DNA from: JBKQHQ01 sp052148715
GTDB taxonomy: Bacteria; Pseudomonadota; Alphaproteobacteria; Rhizobiales; Xanthobacteraceae
DNA: 64,000 nucleotides
Reading direction: 5' to 3'
Assembly (NCBI GenBank): GCA_052148715.1
Contig: JBKQHQ010000031.1
Coordinates: forward strand, 96,235 to 160,234
In this document: positions 9,289 through 19,121 of the stretch, in pieces
Layout of the letters: the number at the start of each line of letters is the position of its first letter
Numbering within the stretch: position 1 is the stretch's first letter
Program-made: the position numbers and the translations under genes
The notes under the pieces: generated by a model
Databases searched by the model: none
The model's input: only the letters and a program-made list of their open reading frames with translations
What the model was told of the DNA's origin: nothing

Positions 9289-9552
9289 TCAACTCGTGCG
9301 GGCGCTCTTGCGGAGGCCACGGATGCCGCCAAGAATCTTGTTCACGTGCTGCACCGCGTCTTGCCGCATCTTCTGGGTCTCGTCGGCAGTGAGACCGGAA
9401 ATATCAGCCGCAAGGATATCTTCGGAGCAATTGGCGGCGATGTGATTGATCCAGGACTGGCCCGGCCCGGAACCGGACTTTTCATACTCATTGGCCCTGA
9501 CGGCAACGAGATGCATGACGATGACCCGCAGAGCCAATAGTTCCGGGCTCAT
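9289..9552 (-). CDS. Small hypothetical protein
   Basis: An 87-residue soluble protein with a natural-looking composition, a helical N-terminus (MSPELLALRVIVMHLVAVRANEY) and an ADEIxGLTADE-like segment; no known family is recognised. I chose the ATG at 9552 because an AAGGAG lies just upstream, although the two-base spacing is short. A longer frame from 9642 adds 30 low-complexity residues. Confidence 0.55.
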   Translation of the reverse strand: MSPELLALRVIVMHLVAVRANEYEKSGSGPGQSWINHIAANCSEDILAADISGLTADETQKMRQDAVQHVNKILGGIRGLRKSARTS

Positions 9553-9642
9553 CGCTCCTTGCAGGCGGCGTGGCGACGGACTGGCGTTATCGGATCCGCC
9601 CTTGGGTCCTTGCAGTGGCAACGGTTGTCTCCCGGATTGCAA

Positions 9643-10198
9643 TCTTGCGCGCCGGAGTAGGGTAGGGCGCGGCGGAAGGGCTATTTTGTGGTCACCCGTC
9701 CTACTGAAACGGTCGACAAGTTCACAATTTATGGGCGGAAGGGGGCGGATCTGTAAAAGCCATTGAAATCATAGGGAAAGTTGCAACCGAGTGGCAACCC
9801 CATAGCCATATCTGATCGCAGAAATACTTGGGCAACTTGCGACGGTGGCAACCCTCTTGCGGATGCAGGCAGTTCGAATCCCAACAAAATGGGAAATGAG
9901 GGGCAAATTGCTCGCGCGACTCCGGTTCTAATCGGCGGATGGTACGGACGGGGTTATTCCCAAGCTTCGAAAATCGGCGGTTTCAGATTGGCAATCGCTC
10001 CGAACCCCAACCAGACGCGAGACGAAATCGGATGCGCATCGGTCGCTGCCGGGATGCCTCGCGCAGGGGCTGGCGAGTCCGCTGATGCGTTAGGCGGCAA
10101 GGGCGGGCTCAAGCTACGCCGCCGGTCGGCCGCTGGTGCTCTGGCGCGGTACTCGGCCGCAACGTCTTTCGGCATTTTCCCTTACCCCATCGAACAAG
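9643..10198. other. Intergenic stretch without a supported gene
   Basis: Frames here on both strands have poor codon use. A sequence near 9870 reads AGTTCGAATCCCA, like a tRNA T-loop, but no tRNA can be folded around it. Repeated TGGCAAC words around 9790-9860 resemble sequence next to integrase genes. It may be an old integration scar. Confidence 0.35.
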
Positions 10199-10229
10199 AA
10201 AGAAGCCCCGGTTGTACGATGCCGGGGCC
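10199..10229 (-). terminator. Rho-independent terminator, minus strand
   Basis: Stem GCCCCGG (10205-10211) pairs with CCGGGGC (10222-10228) around a 10-base loop. On the minus strand it is followed by TTCTTTCTTGTT. It lies about 125 bases after the stop of the small cysteine-rich secreted protein and probably ends that transcript. Confidence 0.6.
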
Positions 10230-10243
10230 TCTCGCTCTCTGCG

Positions 10244-10270
10244 GCGTAGTCCCATGACTACGTATTTTTA
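10244..10270 (+). terminator. Rho-independent terminator-like hairpin, plus strand
   Basis: CGTAGTC (10245-10251) and GACTACG (10256-10262) form a perfect 7-bp stem with a CCAT loop, followed on the plus strand by TATTTTTA. No confident plus-strand gene lies directly upstream, so what it ends is unclear. Confidence 0.5.
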
Positions 10271-10353
10271 CCGGGAAGCCCTTGCTGATCGGTTAAGCGT
10301 TGCCGCGCCTTGTGCAATAACCCCCACGACGCCACTCGCATAAGCATAGCCGG

Positions 10354-10554
10354 TCAGTAGCATGTGCCGCCCAGGGAATCACAATAACGGCCCGGCGCAC
10401 AAAGTTCCTTGGCATGACACTCGCAGGGCTTAGTGACTACGCCTGGGACACACGTAGCTAGGCTTACACGGTGGTGATGCCTATAGGTAATGGTGTCCGC
10501 TAGAGCACCTTGCGAGAGGGCGGCGGCCATAAGGAATACAGTCAGTGTTCTCAT
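10354..10554 (-). CDS. Small secreted cysteine-rich protein
   Basis: A 66-residue protein with a clear signal peptide (MRTLTVFLMAAALSQGALA, cleavage after ALA) and a mature part of about 45 residues holding six cysteines (TCVPG, PCECHAKELCAPGRYC, GTCY), suggesting three disulfides. The start at 10554 is set by a strong GAGGAG a few bases upstream. I do not recognise the family. It appears monocistronic, with a terminator downstream. Confidence 0.7.
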   Translation of the reverse strand: MRTLTVFLMAAALSQGALADTITYRHHHRVSLATCVPGVVTKPCECHAKELCAPGRYCDSLGGTCY

Positions 10555-10653
10555 TACTTCTCCTCTTCGATTGTGCGCGATGCGCTGTAGGGGAAGAACC
10601 CCCAAGTCATCCGAGCAAGAAGCAGGCCAGAGGCTGTTGCGGGGCAGGACCTG

Positions 10654-10770
10654 CTAGCATAAAAAATGTATAAGTTTCTGGTGGTCGAGCACGAGACTTG
10701 AGTATTCGACCCGCACCTGCTCCGTCACAAAGAGCGCCTGGTCGCAGTTGTATTGAGACCTCGTGAACAT
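10654..10770 (-). CDS. Possible 38-residue small ORF
   Basis: An ATG-to-TAG frame on the minus strand, rich in ordinary residues (for example VTEQVRVEYSSLVLDHQKL), between the cysteine-rich protein gene and the flavin oxidoreductase gene. There is no good ribosome binding site and I recognise no family. Kept at low confidence because its composition is protein-like. Confidence 0.2.
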   Translation of the reverse strand: MFTRSQYNCDQALFVTEQVRVEYSSLVLDHQKLIHFLC

Positions 10771-10826
10771 GGTCTGTTCCAGCTCAATTCTTCGGGCGAT
10801 GACCTCACTCCCCAACGACGCATGTC

Positions 10827-11849
10827 ATGAAAAAAATCGGATTTCTGTCATTTGGCCATTGGAGTCCTTCGCCCCATTCGAAGACGCGATCGGCTTCCGA
10901 CGCCCTCCTGCAATCGATCGACTTGGCCGTCGCTGCCGAGGAACTCGGCGCGGACGGGGCTTACTTCCGCGTGCATCACTTCGCCCGCCAGCTCGGCTCC
11001 CCCTTCCCGCTACTGGCTGCTGTCGGCGCGAAAACCAAGCGCATCGAGATCGGGACTGCGGTCATCGATATGCGGTATGAGAACCCTCTGTACATGGCAG
11101 AGGACGCCGGCGCGGCCGACATCATCGCTGGCGGACGCCTGCAACTGGGCATCAGCCGCGGTTCCCCCGAGCAGGTGATCGATGGATGGCGTCACTTCGG
11201 TTACGCCCCGCCGGAGGGAATGACCGATGCCGACATGGCCAGACGTCACACAGAGGTGCTGCTCGAGGTGCTGCAAGGGGAGGGCTTCGCGCACCCAAAT
11301 CCGCGACCGATGTTCCCGAATCCTCCAGGCCTCCTGCGCCTCGAGCCCTACTCGGAGGGCCTGCGCGATCGAATCTGGTGGGGCGCCGGTTCGAATGCCA
11401 CGGCCGAGTGGGCCGCCAAGTTCGGGATGAATCTGCAGAGTTCAACACTTAAGAATGACGAGAGCGGCCGTCCTTTCCACATACAGCAGGCGGAGCAGAT
11501 CCGCGTATTCCGGGAGGCGTGGAAGGTGGCCAATCATGCACGCGAGCCGCGGGTGTCGGTCAGCCGCAGTATCTTTGCACTCGTCGACGACCGCGACCGC
11601 GCCTATTTCGGGCACGGGAACGACAACGAGGACGCTATCGGCTTCCTCGGCGACGACACACGAGCCATTTTTGGCCGCAGCTACGCCGCCGAGCCTAACA
11701 TCCTTGTCGAGCAGCTCGCGAAAGACGAAGCCGTCGCAGAGGCTGACACACTGCTCTTGACCGTCCCTAATCAGCTCGGCGTCGACTATAACGCTCACGT
11801 CATCGAGGCGATCCTCAAGCATGTCGCCCGTGGCCTCCGTTGGCGCTGA
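10827..11849 (+). CDS. Luciferase-like (LLM class) flavin-dependent oxidoreductase
   Basis: A 340-residue TIM-barrel flavin monooxygenase of the bacterial luciferase superfamily. Visible family features are the start KKIGFLSFGHW, VAAEELGADGAYFRVHHFARQLGSPFPLLAAVGAKT, the IEIGTAVIDMRYENPLYMAEDA strand and GRLQLGISRGSPEQ. Members use reduced FMN to oxidise small organic substrates; the substrate here is unknown. No clear ribosome binding site precedes the ATG. It is convergent with the EthD-like gene. Confidence 0.87.
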   Translation: MKKIGFLSFGHWSPSPHSKTRSASDALLQSIDLAVAAEELGADGAYFRVHHFARQLGSPFPLLAAVGAKTKRIEIGTAVIDMRYENPLYMAEDAGAADIIAGGRLQLGISRGSPEQVIDGWRHFGYAPPEGMTDADMARRHTEVLLEVLQGEGFAHPNPRPMFPNPPGLLRLEPYSEGLRDRIWWGAGSNATAEWAAKFGMNLQSSTLKNDESGRPFHIQQAEQIRVFREAWKVANHAREPRVSVSRSIFALVDDRDRAYFGHGNDNEDAIGFLGDDTRAIFGRSYAAEPNILVEQLAKDEAVAEADTLLLTVPNQLGVDYNAHVIEAILKHVARGLRWR

Positions 11850-11925
11850 CGCTTCTGCCGGGCGTGATCGTCCCGAGGTTTGTTCGTCCGCGCGCTTGGG
11901 TGCCGGATCTTCATGTAAATTACTG

Positions 11926-12636
11926 CTATTGCTTATTTATTACCTCGAGTGTCGCCATCGGATAGTGACAGCTGCCGCCTTGAAAGGGCGGAAACTGTCG
12001 GTAGTCGGCGCGCATCTCTTCGCGCACGGGCGAATTCAAGGCGGCGGTCAGTGCTGCGGCGTCGTCGAACACCACCTTGTTGCGCTGCATGTGATTGATG
12101 CGCGGCCACGGCAGAAAGCCGCACCAGTCAAGACGCGTGCAAATCTCGATCTCGCGGATGCCAGGGAACCGCGCCATGATGGGAGCGTGATGGGCGATAT
12201 AAAAGTCGTTCCAGAGGTTGAGATCTTCGGCCTCGCCGGGATAGTGGACGAGATAGGAGCAACGGACCTCGCCTGCGGGCGTTCGGAAAAGGCGGTCGGA
12301 GACCGGGAAGGGCCGCGCCACCATTGCCTGCTGCTCGACGCGCGCTTGCCGCATGCTCGGTAGCACACCGGGCGCGGCCAGCTCCTGTAGATGCCCGGCC
12401 CGTGCCGCCGCAGCCTCGAGCGCGTCGATTCTGTCGAAATAGAGCTGCAAGGCAAGCTGCGGCGGCGGCCCTTCCTTGCCATAAGGATCGCTGGTCGATG
12501 CGGCCGTGAAGATGAGGCCGCGCCGGAGCCGCGGGGTTGTATTCACGATTTCGACCACGCGGACGTGCTCGGCGTCGTTGAGGCGCAGCGTCGGCGACTG
12601 CTGGTCGTGAAACGTCAGGAAGAGTGTAAAGCTCAC
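11926..12636 (-). CDS. EthD-like (dimeric alpha-beta barrel) protein
   Basis: A 236-residue protein whose second half (about 125-215) has the EthD/ferredoxin-like barrel pattern YLVHYPGEAEDLNLWNDFYIAHHAPIMARFPGIREIEI. The first half looks like a diverged second copy of the same fold. Such proteins accompany oxidoreductases or degrade small aromatic compounds; no activity can be assigned. It is divergent from the indolepyruvate oxidoreductase gene with a 246-base gap, so the two may share regulation. Confidence 0.65.
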   Translation of the reverse strand: MSFTLFLTFHDQQSPTLRLNDAEHVRVVEIVNTTPRLRRGLIFTAASTSDPYGKEGPPPQLALQLYFDRIDALEAAAARAGHLQELAAPGVLPSMRQARVEQQAMVARPFPVSDRLFRTPAGEVRCSYLVHYPGEAEDLNLWNDFYIAHHAPIMARFPGIREIEICTRLDWCGFLPWPRINHMQRNKVVFDDAAALTAALNSPVREEMRADYRQFPPFQGGSCHYPMATLEVINKQ

Positions 12637-12882
12637 TCAATGCTCCTTCGATTCGGCCGCGCGGCAAGGAAAGCCGCAGAAACAAACGGCCAAAAGCTGC
12701 CGTTAGCGGCCGATAGACCAATGGGCGGCCGATTTTCAAGCGGCGGGCGGGAAGGATAGCCGGGTTGGGAACGACGCCGGGAGGGGCCTTTGGTCTGCCG
12801 GTCGCAATTGACGCGCCCACCGCCGTGGCAGCCATCCACTTGAGGCGCTAAAGTGGAGCCCGCCAAGCAACGGAGGGCCGAG

Positions 12883-15800
12883 GTGGAGCTCGCACCGGTG
12901 ACGTTGGAGGACAAATATACCCTCCAATCCGGCCGCATCTATTTGTCGGGGATTCAAGCTCTGGTGCGGCTGCCGATGCTGCAGCGGGAGCGCGACCGGG
13001 CCGCGGGGCGCAAGACCGCGGGTTTCATTTCGGGCTACCGGGGCTCTCCGCTCGGCGGTTACGACCACGCGCTTTGGCAGGTGCGGGCGCTGCTCGATCA
13101 GCACGACATCGTGTTTCAGCCCGGGCTCAACGAGGATCTGGCGGCCACGTCGGTATGGGGCAGCCAGCAGGTGGGGCTGTTCCCCGGCGCCAAGGTCGAT
13201 GGCGTTTTCGGTATCTGGTACGGCAAGGGTCCTGGCGTCGATCGCTCGGTCGACGTGCTCAAGCATGCGAACCTCGCCGGCACCTCGCCGCATGGCGGCG
13301 TGCTCGCGCTCGCGGGCGATGACCACGGGGCGCAGTCCTCGACCACCGCGCATCAGAGCGAGCAAATTTTTGCGGCGGCGATGATGCCCATCCTCAATCC
13401 GGCGACTGTGCAAGAATATTTTGATCTCGGCCTGATCGGGTTTGCGCTGTCGCGCTACAGCGGATGCTGGATCGGCTTCAAGACCATCAGCGAGACGGTC
13501 GAGAGCTCGGCCTCGATCACGATCGACGCGCAGCGCGGTGCCGTCGTGACGCCGAGCGACTTCGAGCCGCCACCAGGCGGCCTGCATATCCGTTGGCCGA
13601 AGGGCGGCATGGACTGGGCGCTCGATCAAGAGCAGCGGCTGCACGGCCCGAAAATGGCGGCGGTCGCGGCCTTCGCCCGCGCCAACGCCCTCGACCGGGT
13701 TCTGATCGATCCGCCGCAGCCGCGGCTCGGCATCATCTCAACCGGCAAGGCCTATCTCGATCTGCGCCAAGCGCTGGCCGATCTCGGCATCGATGACCGG
13801 GCGGCCGCCTCCCTCGGCATCCGCCTCTACAAGATCGGCCTCACCTGGCCGCTCGAGCCGCAAGGGGCGCTGCGCTTCGCCGCTGGGTGCAAAGACATCC
13901 TCGTGGTCGAGGAGAAGCGCGGCTTCATCGAGCAACAACTCGTTCGGCTTCTCTACAACATGGACGCCGCGCGCCGGCCAAGCATCGTCGGCAAGAACGA
14001 TGAGCAGGGCGCGCCGTTGCTGCCGAGCCATGGCGAGCTGACCCCGACTATGGTGGCGCGGGCGATCGTTTTGCGGCTCAAGCGTCTGGGCGAGGGGAGC
14101 CAATTCGACCAGCGGCTCGCTCGGCTCGAATCCTTCGAGCGCCTGAGCGAGACGCCGCCGCCAAAAATCCGGCGAACGCCGTTCTTCTGCGCCGGCTGCC
14201 CGCACAATACCTCGACGCGCGTGCCGGATGGCAGCCGCGCCATGGCCGGGATCGGCTGCCACAGCATGGCGTTGTTCATGCCGACACGCGCCACCGCCAC
14301 CCTTACGCATATGGGCGGCGAGGGCGCCAATTGGATCGGGCAGGCGCCGTTCACCGACGAGCAGCACGTCTTCCAGAATCTTGGTGACGGCACCTACTCA
14401 CATAGCGGGCTCATCGCCATCCGTGCCGCGGCCGCGGCCGGCGTCAACATCACCTACAAGATCCTTTACAACGATGCGGTGGCGATGACCGGGGGCCAGC
14501 CGGTGGAAGGACGGCTTACGGTGCCGCAGATCGCGCATCAGGTGCTGGCCGAGGGCGCGAAGCGCGTCGTCGTCGCGACCGACGAGCCCCGCAAGTACCC
14601 GCGCAACGCAGGCTTCCCACGCGAGGTGGAAATCCGCCATCGCGACGAGCTCGATGCCGTCCAGCGCGAGCTGCGCAGTATGCCGGGTCTTACGGTTCTC
14701 ATCTACGACCAGACCTGCGCAGCCGAGAAGCGCCGCCGCCGCAAGCGCGGCCTTTATCCGGATCCGCCGAAGCGCGTCTTCATCAACGACGCGGTGTGCG
14801 AGGGCTGCGGCGACTGCTCCGACAAATCGAATTGTATCGCCGTGAAGCCGGTCGAGACTGAGCTCGGCCGCAAGCGGCAGATCGACCAGTCAAGCTGCAA
14901 CAAGGATTTCTCCTGCCTCAAGGGATTTTGCCCGAGCTTCGTCACGGTGCACGGCGGTACGCCGCGCAAGCTCGCCAAGCCCGCCGCCGGCGGCGCGCCG
15001 GTTGTGCCTGTGCCGCTGCCGGCCGCGCGGCCGCTCGATGCACCCTACGGGATCATCATCACCGGCATCGGCGGCACCGGCGTGATCACGCTCGGCGCCC
15101 TTCTCGGCATGGCGGCGCATCTCGAAGGCAAGGGCTGCACCGTCCTCGATTTCACCGGCTTGGCGCAGAAGAACGGCGCGGTCATGAGTCACGTGCGGCT
15201 CGCGCCGCAGCCGGAGGACCTGCACGCGGTGCGCGTTGCCGCTGGCGGCGCCGATCTGCTGCTCGGCTGCGACATGGTGGTCGCGGCGAGCCCCGCCGCG
15301 CTCACCTGCGTCGAGAGCGGCGTTACCAAGGCGGTGATCAACAGCCATCTGCAGCCGACCGCCGCCTTCGTCTTAAATCCGGACATCGATTTCGAGACGG
15401 CGGCGATGTTGCGGGCGATCAAGGATGCGGCGGGCGGCGCCGGCACCGACGTGATCGACGGCACGTCCCTTGCGGCGGCGCTGATGGGCGATTCGATCGG
15501 CGCCAATCTGTTCATGCTCGGCTATGCATTTCAAAAAGGTCTCGTGCCGCTCAGCCTCGCCGCCATCGAGCGCGCGATCGAATTGAACAACGTTGCCGTC
15601 GACATCAACCGGCGCACCTTCGCGTGGGGGCGTCTGGCGGCTCATGACCGCGCCCGGGTCGAGGCGCTGCTGCGGTCTTCCGTTCGCGTCGAGGCGCCGA
15701 AAGCGATGGACCTTGCGGCCTTGGTTGAGCATCGGGCCGCGTTCCTCACCGACTATCAAGACGCCCGTTATGCTCGGCGCTATCGCGACGCCGTGGGGCA

Positions 15801-16365
15801 AATCGAAGCGGCCGAGAAGGCACGCGGGCGTGGCCGCACCGGTCTTGCCGAAGCGGTTGCGCGCAACCTGTTCAAGCTGATGGCCTACAAGGACGAGTAC
15901 GAGGTGGCGCGGCTCTACACCGACGGCGCCTTCATCGAGAAGCTTAACCGGCAGTTCGAAGGCGATTTCCGCCTGAATTTTCACTTGGCGCCGCCCCTCC
16001 TCGCCGCGCGCGACGGGGCGACCGGCGAGCTCAAGAAGCGCGCCTTCGGGCCGTGGATATTTTCCGCGTTCAAGGTCCTGGCACGGCTGCGCCGCCTGCG
16101 CGGCACGCCCTTCGATCTGTTCGGGCGCACGCAGGAGCGTCGGTTGGAGCGGCGACTGATCGCCGATTACGAGGCGATCCTGCGCGAGCTCGCAGCGTCG
16201 CTCGACGCCGAAAACCATGCGCTGGCCGTGGAGATCGCCTCGCTGCCGGAGCAAATTCGCGGATTCGGCCATATCAAGTTGCGCAACGTCGAGAAGGTTG
16301 CGGCGCCCCAGGCGCAGCTGCTCGAGCTCTGGCGCAGCAAGGGCAGGGTGGCCTCGGCGGCGTAG
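12883..16365 (+). CDS. Indolepyruvate:ferredoxin oxidoreductase, single-chain fused form
   Basis: An 1160-residue enzyme that oxidatively decarboxylates aryl 2-oxo acids (indolepyruvate, phenylpyruvate) to acyl-CoA, passing electrons to ferredoxin. In order: a pyrimidine-binding domain (FISGYRGSPLGGYD), a TPP domain (CAGCPHNTS, GIGCHSM, GDGTYSHSGL, NDAVAMTGGQP), a 4Fe-4S region with CEGCGDC, CNKDFSCLKGFCPSF, a gamma domain (GIGGTGVITLGALLGMA) and a C-terminal domain of about 220 residues (DUF6537 type). I chose the GTG at 12883 because GGAGG lies seven bases upstream; a GTG at 12853 is the longer option. It appears monocistronic and convergent with the ABC ATPase gene. Confidence 0.92.
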   Translation: MELAPVTLEDKYTLQSGRIYLSGIQALVRLPMLQRERDRAAGRKTAGFISGYRGSPLGGYDHALWQVRALLDQHDIVFQPGLNEDLAATSVWGSQQVGLFPGAKVDGVFGIWYGKGPGVDRSVDVLKHANLAGTSPHGGVLALAGDDHGAQSSTTAHQSEQIFAAAMMPILNPATVQEYFDLGLIGFALSRYSGCWIGFKTISETVESSASITIDAQRGAVVTPSDFEPPPGGLHIRWPKGGMDWALDQEQRLHGPKMAAVAAFARANALDRVLIDPPQPRLGIISTGKAYLDLRQALADLGIDDRAAASLGIRLYKIGLTWPLEPQGALRFAAGCKDILVVEEKRGFIEQQLVRLLYNMDAARRPSIVGKNDEQGAPLLPSHGELTPTMVARAIVLRLKRLGEGSQFDQRLARLESFERLSETPPPKIRRTPFFCAGCPHNTSTRVPDGSRAMAGIGCHSMALFMPTRATATLTHMGGEGANWIGQAPFTDEQHVFQNLGDGTYSHSGLIAIRAAAAAGVNITYKILYNDAVAMTGGQPVEGRLTVPQIAHQVLAEGAKRVVVATDEPRKYPRNAGFPREVEIRHRDELDAVQRELRSMPGLTVLIYDQTCAAEKRRRRKRGLYPDPPKRVFINDAVCEGCGDCSDKSNCIAVKPVETELGRKRQIDQSSCNKDFSCLKGFCPSFVTVHGGTPRKLAKPAAGGAPVVPVPLPAARPLDAPYGIIITGIGGTGVITLGALLGMAAHLEGKGCTVLDFTGLAQKNGAVMSHVRLAPQPEDLHAVRVAAGGADLLLGCDMVVAASPAALTCVESGVTKAVINSHLQPTAAFVLNPDIDFETAAMLRAIKDAAGGAGTDVIDGTSLAAALMGDSIGANLFMLGYAFQKGLVPLSLAAIERAIELNNVAVDINRRTFAWGRLAAHDRARVEALLRSSVRVEAPKAMDLAALVEHRAAFLTDYQDARYARRYRDAVGQIEAAEKARGRGRTGLAEAVARNLFKLMAYKDEYEVARLYTDGAFIEKLNRQFEGDFRLNFHLAPPLLAARDGATGELKKRAFGPWIFSAFKVLARLRRLRGTPFDLFGRTQERRLERRLIADYEAILRELAASLDAENHALAVEIASLPEQIRGFGHIKLRNVEKVAAPQAQLLELWRSKGRVASAA

Positions 16366-16410
16366 CCATCGCAGCTGCCTCAACGCGGCCGGCGACCCCC
16401 TCTGCTTCAA

Positions 16411-18267
16411 TTACGACGGCGCTTCAGTTTGGGCGCCGAGCCACGTCGCGCCTGGCTCGTCCGGCGGTACCGACGCCACGAGGGCCTTAGTGTGCGGGTG
16501 TTGCGGGTTAGCGAAGATCGCATCGACCGGTCCTTGCTCGACGATCTCGCCCTGCGCCATCACCAGGACCCTACTGCAGAGATGGCGAACGGCGCCGAGG
16601 TCGTGGCAAATGAACAACATGGCGAAGCCGAGCTCGGCGCGCAGGCGCGCGAGCAGGTTCAGCAGTTGCGCTTGGATCGACACATCGAGGCCGGAAACGA
16701 TCTCGTCGGCCACCAAGAGCTTTGGCACGTTGCAGAGTGCGCGCGCGATGTTGATCCGTTGACGCTGGCCGCCGGACAACTGCCATGGAAGCAGCCCGGC
16801 GAGGTCGGTAGGCAGTCCCATCTCGGCGAGCAGCGCTTTCGTCCGTTCACGTCTTTCCGGCCACGCCGCATGGCCATTGGCGGCCTCCATCGTTTGGGTG
16901 ACGATACTGGCGACCCGCCGACGCGGGTTGAGCGCCGATTGCGGATCCTGAAACACCATCTGGATGGTCGCGGTGCGGTGCGCAAAGGCTTGGTGCGACC
17001 GATCCGAGACGTCGATGCCCTTAAGCAGGATGCGGCCGCCGGAAGGTTGTTCGAGCCCGACCAGCAGTTTGGCGAGCGTGCTCTTGCCGCTGCCGCTTTC
17101 GCCGATCAGAGCCACGAACTCGTGCTCGGCAATGGTGAAACTGACGTTCCTCACCGCCGCGACGTGACGTGACCCGAGCCAGGGTCCGGCGACGGCATAG
17201 TGCTTGCTGAGATCCTCGACTTGCAACACCGGCCGGCCGCCTCCGACCGTATCCGGTAGGGTGGGTGGGCTTGGCGCGGCGATCTGCGGCACGGCAGCCG
17301 TGCGCAGGCAAGCCGCCGCATGGTCGGCGCCGACGTCGACATTCGCCGGGGTGATGCGACGACAGTCCTCTGCTGCGGTCGGACATCGCGGCGCGAAGTG
17401 GCAGCCGCCGATGTCGCGCAGCTGGCGCAAGCTCGGCATTTGCTCCGGGAGCAAATAGAGGGCGCGCCGCGTCGGACTCATGGATGGCATCGCCAGTTGC
17501 AGGCAGCGCGTATAGGGATGGGCGCAAGCCTGCAGCAGCGCGGACGCCGGGCCATATTCAACCGTGCGGCCCGCATACATGACCATCAGGTCGTCGCACA
17601 GCTGCGCGGCGAGCCGCAGGTCATGGGTGATGAAGATCAGGGCAGTCCCGTGCAGCTGCTGCATCTCGGCGATCAGCCGGATGATGTGCGGGTGCAGGGT
17701 CGCATCGAGGGCGGTCGTCGGCTCGTCGGCGATGACGAGACGGGGATCGCTTGCGAACGCCATGGCGATCAGCACGCGTTGGCACATGCCGCCCGAAAGT
17801 TGATGCGGATAGCGGGAGAGCAAGTCGGCGGCGTGCGCGAGATGGGCGGCGTCGAGCATGGCGCACGCCCGCTCGCGCCGTTGCCGCCGGCTCTTGCCGC
17901 CGAGCCGCGCCAGATGCTCGTCGAATTGCTGGCCGATAGTGAGCACCGGGTTGAGCGCGGTCAACGGCGCCTGCGGGATGAAGGCGATGGCGCGGCCGAG
18001 CAGCGCGCGTCGCGCTTGCGGCGCCATGCCGATCAGGTCGCGGCCCGCGAACGACAGCGTTCCTCCGGTCACGGCAAATCCGGGCGGAAGCAGTTGCGCG
18101 ATGGTGCGTCCGACCATCGACTTGCCGGCGCCGGATTCGCCGACCAAGCCCAGGATCTTTCCGGGCTTCAGCGTGAACGAGAGCGCCCGCAGCACCGGCA
18201 CGCGATCCTCGCCGAGCTTTGCGCCGACGCTGAGTTCGTGGGCCTCCAGCACGTTCACGGGAATCAT
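16411..18267 (-). CDS. Dipeptide/oligopeptide ABC transporter, fused DppD-DppF ATPase
   Basis: A 618-residue cytoplasmic ATPase with two complete nucleotide-binding domains in one chain. Domain 1 (about 1-270): Walker A GESGAGKS, signature LSGGMCQR, Walker B LVIADEPTTALD. An oligopeptide-type C-terminal linker with CP-type cysteines (CHFAPRCPTAAEDC) follows. Domain 2 (about 330-600): GESGSGKS, LSGGQRQR, VADEIVSGLD, where Ile-Val-Ser replaces the usual Pro-Thr-Ser after Glu. It is normally two genes. The ATG at 18267 overlaps the permease stop by four bases (ATGA), so it is translationally coupled. Confidence 0.92.
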   Translation of the reverse strand: MIPVNVLEAHELSVGAKLGEDRVPVLRALSFTLKPGKILGLVGESGAGKSMVGRTIAQLLPPGFAVTGGTLSFAGRDLIGMAPQARRALLGRAIAFIPQAPLTALNPVLTIGQQFDEHLARLGGKSRRQRRERACAMLDAAHLAHAADLLSRYPHQLSGGMCQRVLIAMAFASDPRLVIADEPTTALDATLHPHIIRLIAEMQQLHGTALIFITHDLRLAAQLCDDLMVMYAGRTVEYGPASALLQACAHPYTRCLQLAMPSMSPTRRALYLLPEQMPSLRQLRDIGGCHFAPRCPTAAEDCRRITPANVDVGADHAAACLRTAAVPQIAAPSPPTLPDTVGGGRPVLQVEDLSKHYAVAGPWLGSRHVAAVRNVSFTIAEHEFVALIGESGSGKSTLAKLLVGLEQPSGGRILLKGIDVSDRSHQAFAHRTATIQMVFQDPQSALNPRRRVASIVTQTMEAANGHAAWPERRERTKALLAEMGLPTDLAGLLPWQLSGGQRQRINIARALCNVPKLLVADEIVSGLDVSIQAQLLNLLARLRAELGFAMLFICHDLGAVRHLCSRVLVMAQGEIVEQGPVDAIFANPQHPHTKALVASVPPDEPGATWLGAQTEAPS

Positions 18268-19121
18268 CGTTGGGCTTGCGTGAGGCGCACGTCCAGCGTG
18301 CGCCGCAGGCCGTCGCCGAGCAGGTTGAACGCCGTCACGGTCACGAAGATCGCAAGGATCGGAAGCAGCAGATTCCACGGGGATTGATAGAGATACTGCC
18401 GCGCGTCGGCGATCATCTGCCCCCACGCCGCCTGGTCCGGCTTCACGCCAAGCCCGACGAAGGACAGGATCGCCTCGACCACAACGGCGATGGCCATCTC
18501 CAGGCTCACGAGCGTGATCAGGAGCGGCAGCGTCGCCGGCAGCACTTCGCGGGTCACCGTCTGCCAATGGGTGAAGCCGACGAGGCGAGCGGCGGCGACG
18601 TAGTCCCGCCGGGTCACGATCAAAACCTCGCTGCGCAACACGCGGCAGAACCGGGTCCAATCGACCAGGATGATGGCGAGGATCACCTTGTCGAGGCCGG
18701 TGCCCAGCCCGACCATGAGCACGAGCGAGAGAATAACCGGCGGGAACGACATCCACACATCGACCGCGCGGCCGATGATCCAGTCGACGACGCCGCCGAG
18801 ATAACCGGAAACGTGGGCAAGGACCGATCCGATCAGCATGGCGCCGAGCGAGGCGAGGATGGCGACCGTCATGGCGGTGCGCGCGCCGTAGATCAGGCGC
18901 GACAGCACGCAGCGCCCGAGGCTGTCGGTGCCGAACGGGAAGGCTCCGTCCCCGCCTTGGGCCCAAGCCGGCGGCAGCAGGATCGCGAGGAGATCTTGCT
19001 CGGCCGGATCGTGCGGCGCCAGCTGCCGCGCGAAGAGCGCGCAGCATCCGATGCAGGCAAGGAGGCCGAGCGCCGTCAGAACCCGGCCGGATCGAAGCGA
19101 ACGCGCGAGCAGACCCGGCAT
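18264..19121 (-). CDS. Dipeptide-type ABC transporter permease, DppC family
   Basis: A 285-residue inner-membrane permease with about six helices. Typical DppC features are the N-terminal helix followed by a periplasmic loop with FPFGTDSLGRCVLSRLIYGARTAM, and the cytoplasmic coupling loop RDYVAAARLVGFTHWQTVTREVLPA. The C-terminus reads NLLGDGLRRTLDVR. The ATG at 19121 overlaps the upstream permease stop by one base (TGATG). Second permease of the importer encoded by this operon. Confidence 0.92.
   Translation of the reverse strand: MPGLLARSLRSGRVLTALGLLACIGCCALFARQLAPHDPAEQDLLAILLPPAWAQGGDGAFPFGTDSLGRCVLSRLIYGARTAMTVAILASLGAMLIGSVLAHVSGYLGGVVDWIIGRAVDVWMSFPPVILSLVLMVGLGTGLDKVILAIILVDWTRFCRVLRSEVLIVTRRDYVAAARLVGFTHWQTVTREVLPATLPLLITLVSLEMAIAVVVEAILSFVGLGVKPDQAAWGQMIADARQYLYQSPWNLLLPILAIFVTVTAFNLLGDGLRRTLDVRLTQAQR

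Noticed and set aside
9865..9890. tRNA-like T-loop AGTTCGAATCCCA
   Set aside because: No acceptor stem or anticodon arm can be folded around it, so it is at most a fragment.
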